From Halanaerobiaceae bacterium (GTDB lineage Bacteria > Bacillota_F > Halanaerobiia > Halanaerobiales > CSSED10-376): a stretch of 5,984 nucleotides of DNA. How positions within the stretch are numbered: the stretch's first letter is position 1; the number at the start of each line of letters is the position of its first letter. The notes below the pieces were generated by a model, which saw nothing but the letters and a program-made list of their open reading frames with translations, was not told the DNA's origin and did no database searches. The position numbers and the translations under genes were made by a program. Below are positions 5,473-5,984 of the stretch, piece by piece. The stretch spans positions 1 through 5,984 of the forward strand of contig PWOK01000202.1 in assembly GCA_003557445.1 (NCBI GenBank), given 5' to 3'.

Positions 5473-5984
5473 CTAATCAATTACCACCGGTTTATAATAA
5501 AATATATCCTCTGTTAACTGAATGGAACCTTCAAGAGCTGAATCATAATTTTTTAACCTGACATTATTGAGTCTGATCTGAGTTTCAAAATCACTTTGTC
5601 CTTCAATACTTATAATAAATTTAATAACATTTGTAAAATTACCATTATCTCTTTTGATTTTTACTATTATTTCCTTGAAAATTCTATCAGATTTTTTATC
5701 ACCATTATGTTCCAGGTAATATAAATCATTATCACTGACCAGGGTTAATGTCTTGGGATTGTTTTCACAATCTCCCACATCACCAATCTCCACACAGGAG
5801 GCATTTCTTAATTGCCTGTACATAATATTTTCTAAATAACGTATATCCTGCTGTATGGCTGCCTGTTTGATCCCCAGATCAAAACTCCTGAATCCTGAAA
5901 AAAACAATGAATAAATAACAGTTATAATTATTCCGAAAATAGCTATTACTACCATAATTTCAATTAAAGTAAATCCTTTATTAT
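5473..5984 (-). CDS. Type IV prepilin-like minor pilin, PilW/GspJ-like (5' end cut by right edge)
   Basis: The open frame reaches the right edge; 169 residues are visible and only the first few leader residues are missing. The first visible residues are NKG|FTLIEIMVVIAIFG, a prepilin peptidase site with Glu at mature position 5, so the internal Met at 5955 is not the start. After the hydrophobic helix comes a QAAIQQDIRYLENIMYRQLRNAS segment (long amphipathic helix then 'LRNA'), common in PilW and GspJ-type pilins. Two cysteines nine residues apart follow (mature positions about 60 and 69), a possible small disulfide loop. The rest alternates beta-like strands and ends YYKPVVID. It is followed after 24 bp by the PilX-like gene, the order usual for minor-pilin clusters. 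The prepilin class is certain; the subtype is tentative. Confidence 0.88.
   Translation of the reverse strand, partial: NKGFTLIEIMVVIAIFGIIITVIYSLFFSGFRSFDLGIKQAAIQQDIRYLENIMYRQLRNASCVEIGDVGDCENNPKTLTLVSDNDLYYLEHNGDKKSDRIFKEIIVKIKRDNGNFTNVIKFIISIEGQSDFETQIRLNNVRLKNYDSALEGSIQLTEDIFYYKPVVID

Noticed and set aside
5473..5955. ATG at 5955 as start of the right-edge prepilin
   Set aside because: It falls inside the conserved hydrophobic helix; the codons before it encode the prepilin cleavage site KG|FTLIE and stay open to the window edge.

Overview
The window is one unbroken minus-strand gene cluster, read from right to left, that encodes the envelope-spanning part of a type IV pilus (T4P) or type II secretion-like machine. 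Eight genes are visible. In transcription order they are: a prepilin cut by the right edge (PilW/GspJ-like), a large PilX-like minor pilin, a PilV-like prepilin, PilN, PilO, PilM, a small PilP/GspC-like protein, and the N-terminal 422 residues of a secretin (PilQ/GspD family) that runs off the left edge. Gaps are 34 bp or less, one junction overlaps, and each gene whose start is visible has its own Shine-Dalgarno sequence. I see no promoter or terminator, so this is the interior of a longer operon. There is no gene-free stretch worth describing, and no RNA gene, CRISPR array or mobile element.

Organism (inference): the DNA is clearly AT-rich (about one third G+C by eye), codons end mostly in A/T, and strong GGAGG-type ribosome sites are present, all of which suggest a low-GC Firmicute-like genome. 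A secretin with PilM/N/O needs an outer membrane, so a diderm Firmicute is the best guess. Many proteins are rich in Asp/Glu, which would suit the halophilic, anaerobic Halanaerobiales. Other AT-rich diderms are not excluded.

How the parts fit: the three prepilins carry class III signal sequences (KG|F) and would be processed by a prepilin peptidase. They would form or prime the pilus or pseudopilus, with the Glu5-lacking PilX-like protein probably at or near the tip. PilM is an actin-like cytoplasmic protein expected to bind the N-terminal tail of PilN. PilN and PilO are matching single-pass coiled-coil proteins that form the inner-membrane alignment complex. The PilP/GspC-like protein would link this complex to the secretin, which forms the outer-membrane gate. 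The motor ATPases, platform protein, peptidase and major pilin are not in the window.

Most notable points: (1) the secretin contains an in-frame tandem duplication with a 222-bp period (about 89% DNA identity by hand count), which adds an extra periplasmic ring-type domain; (2) the secretin most probably starts at a TTG codon inside the end of the preceding gene; (3) the gene order is N-O-M-P-Q rather than M-N-O-P-Q; (4) the PilX-like protein has a large acidic C-terminal domain that I do not recognise.
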